Under the pieces are notes generated by a model. It had not been told where the DNA came from. It did no database searches and worked only from the letters and a program-made list of their open reading frames with translations. From NCBI RefSeq assembly GCF_002943755.1, contig NZ_MQUB01000001.1, positions 2,034,501 through 2,098,500 on the forward strand: a stretch of 64,000 nt of DNA, written 5' to 3'. The stretch comes from Aureitalea marina. Lineage in GTDB: Bacteria; Bacteroidota; Bacteroidia; Flavobacteriales; Flavobacteriaceae. The translations under genes were made by a program, and so were the position numbers. Position 1 is the stretch's first letter. The number at the start of each line of letters is the position of its first letter. Below, one piece after another: positions 63,901 to 64,000 of this stretch.

Positions 63901-64000
63901 ATGCGTTACCTGACCTGCTTGATTCTATTGGCCTTGGTTGCCTGCAATACGTCAAATTCCGATCCTGTGAAAACCTATGCTTACACCAACGACCTGATCA
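63901..64000 (+). CDS. Lipoprotein, 3' partial
   Basis: ATG 63901 opens MRYLTCLILLALVACNTS, a clear lipoprotein signal with the lipobox LVAC (Cys15). The frame is still open at the end of the window after 33 codons. No family can be assigned from so little sequence. A promoter box lies just upstream. Confidence 0.7.
   Translation, partial: MRYLTCLILLALVACNTSNSDPVKTYAYTNDLI

Noticed and set aside
1-64000. tRNA or rRNA genes
   Set aside because: No cloverleaf-like stretch with the usual GTTCGA loop and CCA-type end, and no rRNA conserved segment, was noticed in spacers; a tRNAscan-SE run would settle this.

Overview
The window looks like the chromosome of a marine Flavobacteriaceae bacterium (Bacteroidota). 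Evidence includes a PorP/SprF-type type IX secretion protein, a LruC-domain lipoprotein, a DUF6089 outer-membrane protein, an HPPK-deoxynucleoside kinase fusion and two-domain Nfu, the tig-clpP-clpX order, TAnnTTTG -7 promoter boxes, little sign of Shine-Dalgarno sequences and frequent TTG/GTG starts. No rRNA, tRNA, CRISPR array, integrase or transposase was seen.

Layout. 1-9826: the end of an exopolysaccharide/O-antigen operon on the + strand (flippase, O-antigen ligase, phosphoribosyltransferase-HAD fusion, four glycosyltransferases, a hexapeptide acyltransferase and a half-size GT-A protein). 9981-16827: a LruC lipoprotein, a secreted sulfatase, a DUF3050 protein and a SIMPL-domain protein, each a separate unit with its own spacing or terminator. 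16828-21630: small envelope and hypothetical genes in hairpin- and repeat-rich DNA.

21634-26018: a visibly AT-rich island (20 of 60 bases are G+C at 22201-22260, against 35 of 60 at 29161-29220). It is built of gene cassettes joined by attC-like folded recombination sites. Each complete cassette begins with a GTT-type half site, and its own closing site carries the complement of that sequence. This is the signature of integron cassettes, yet no integrase is present and the core departs from the classical GTTRRRY. Cargo: a serine hydrolase, a lipoprotein, a three-gene redox module (peroxiredoxin, MdaB-like quinone reductase, HxlR regulator) and a restriction-fold gene with an in-frame stop.

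26189-34673: two frameshifted genes (PhzF and a membrane protein), a SulP transporter, mutS, and three families of dispersed repeats. One family consists of palindromes with exchangeable cores. A small GIY-YIG nuclease gene sits between inverted REP palindromes. 34674-63849: conserved housekeeping genes: tRNA/rRNA methylation, folate, queuosine, ClpXP/trigger factor, fatty-acid outer-membrane transport, PLP synthesis, NAD kinase, the uppS-bamA-ompH-ompH envelope operon, murI, a LytS/LytR-type two-component system with a gamma-carbonic anhydrase, a vWA lipoprotein, PorP/SprF and an Nfu protein. A lipoprotein gene is cut by the right edge.

The best candidates for something undescribed are the integrase-less cassette array with its distinctive att sites, the core-swapping palindrome family, and the REP-flanked GIY-YIG module.
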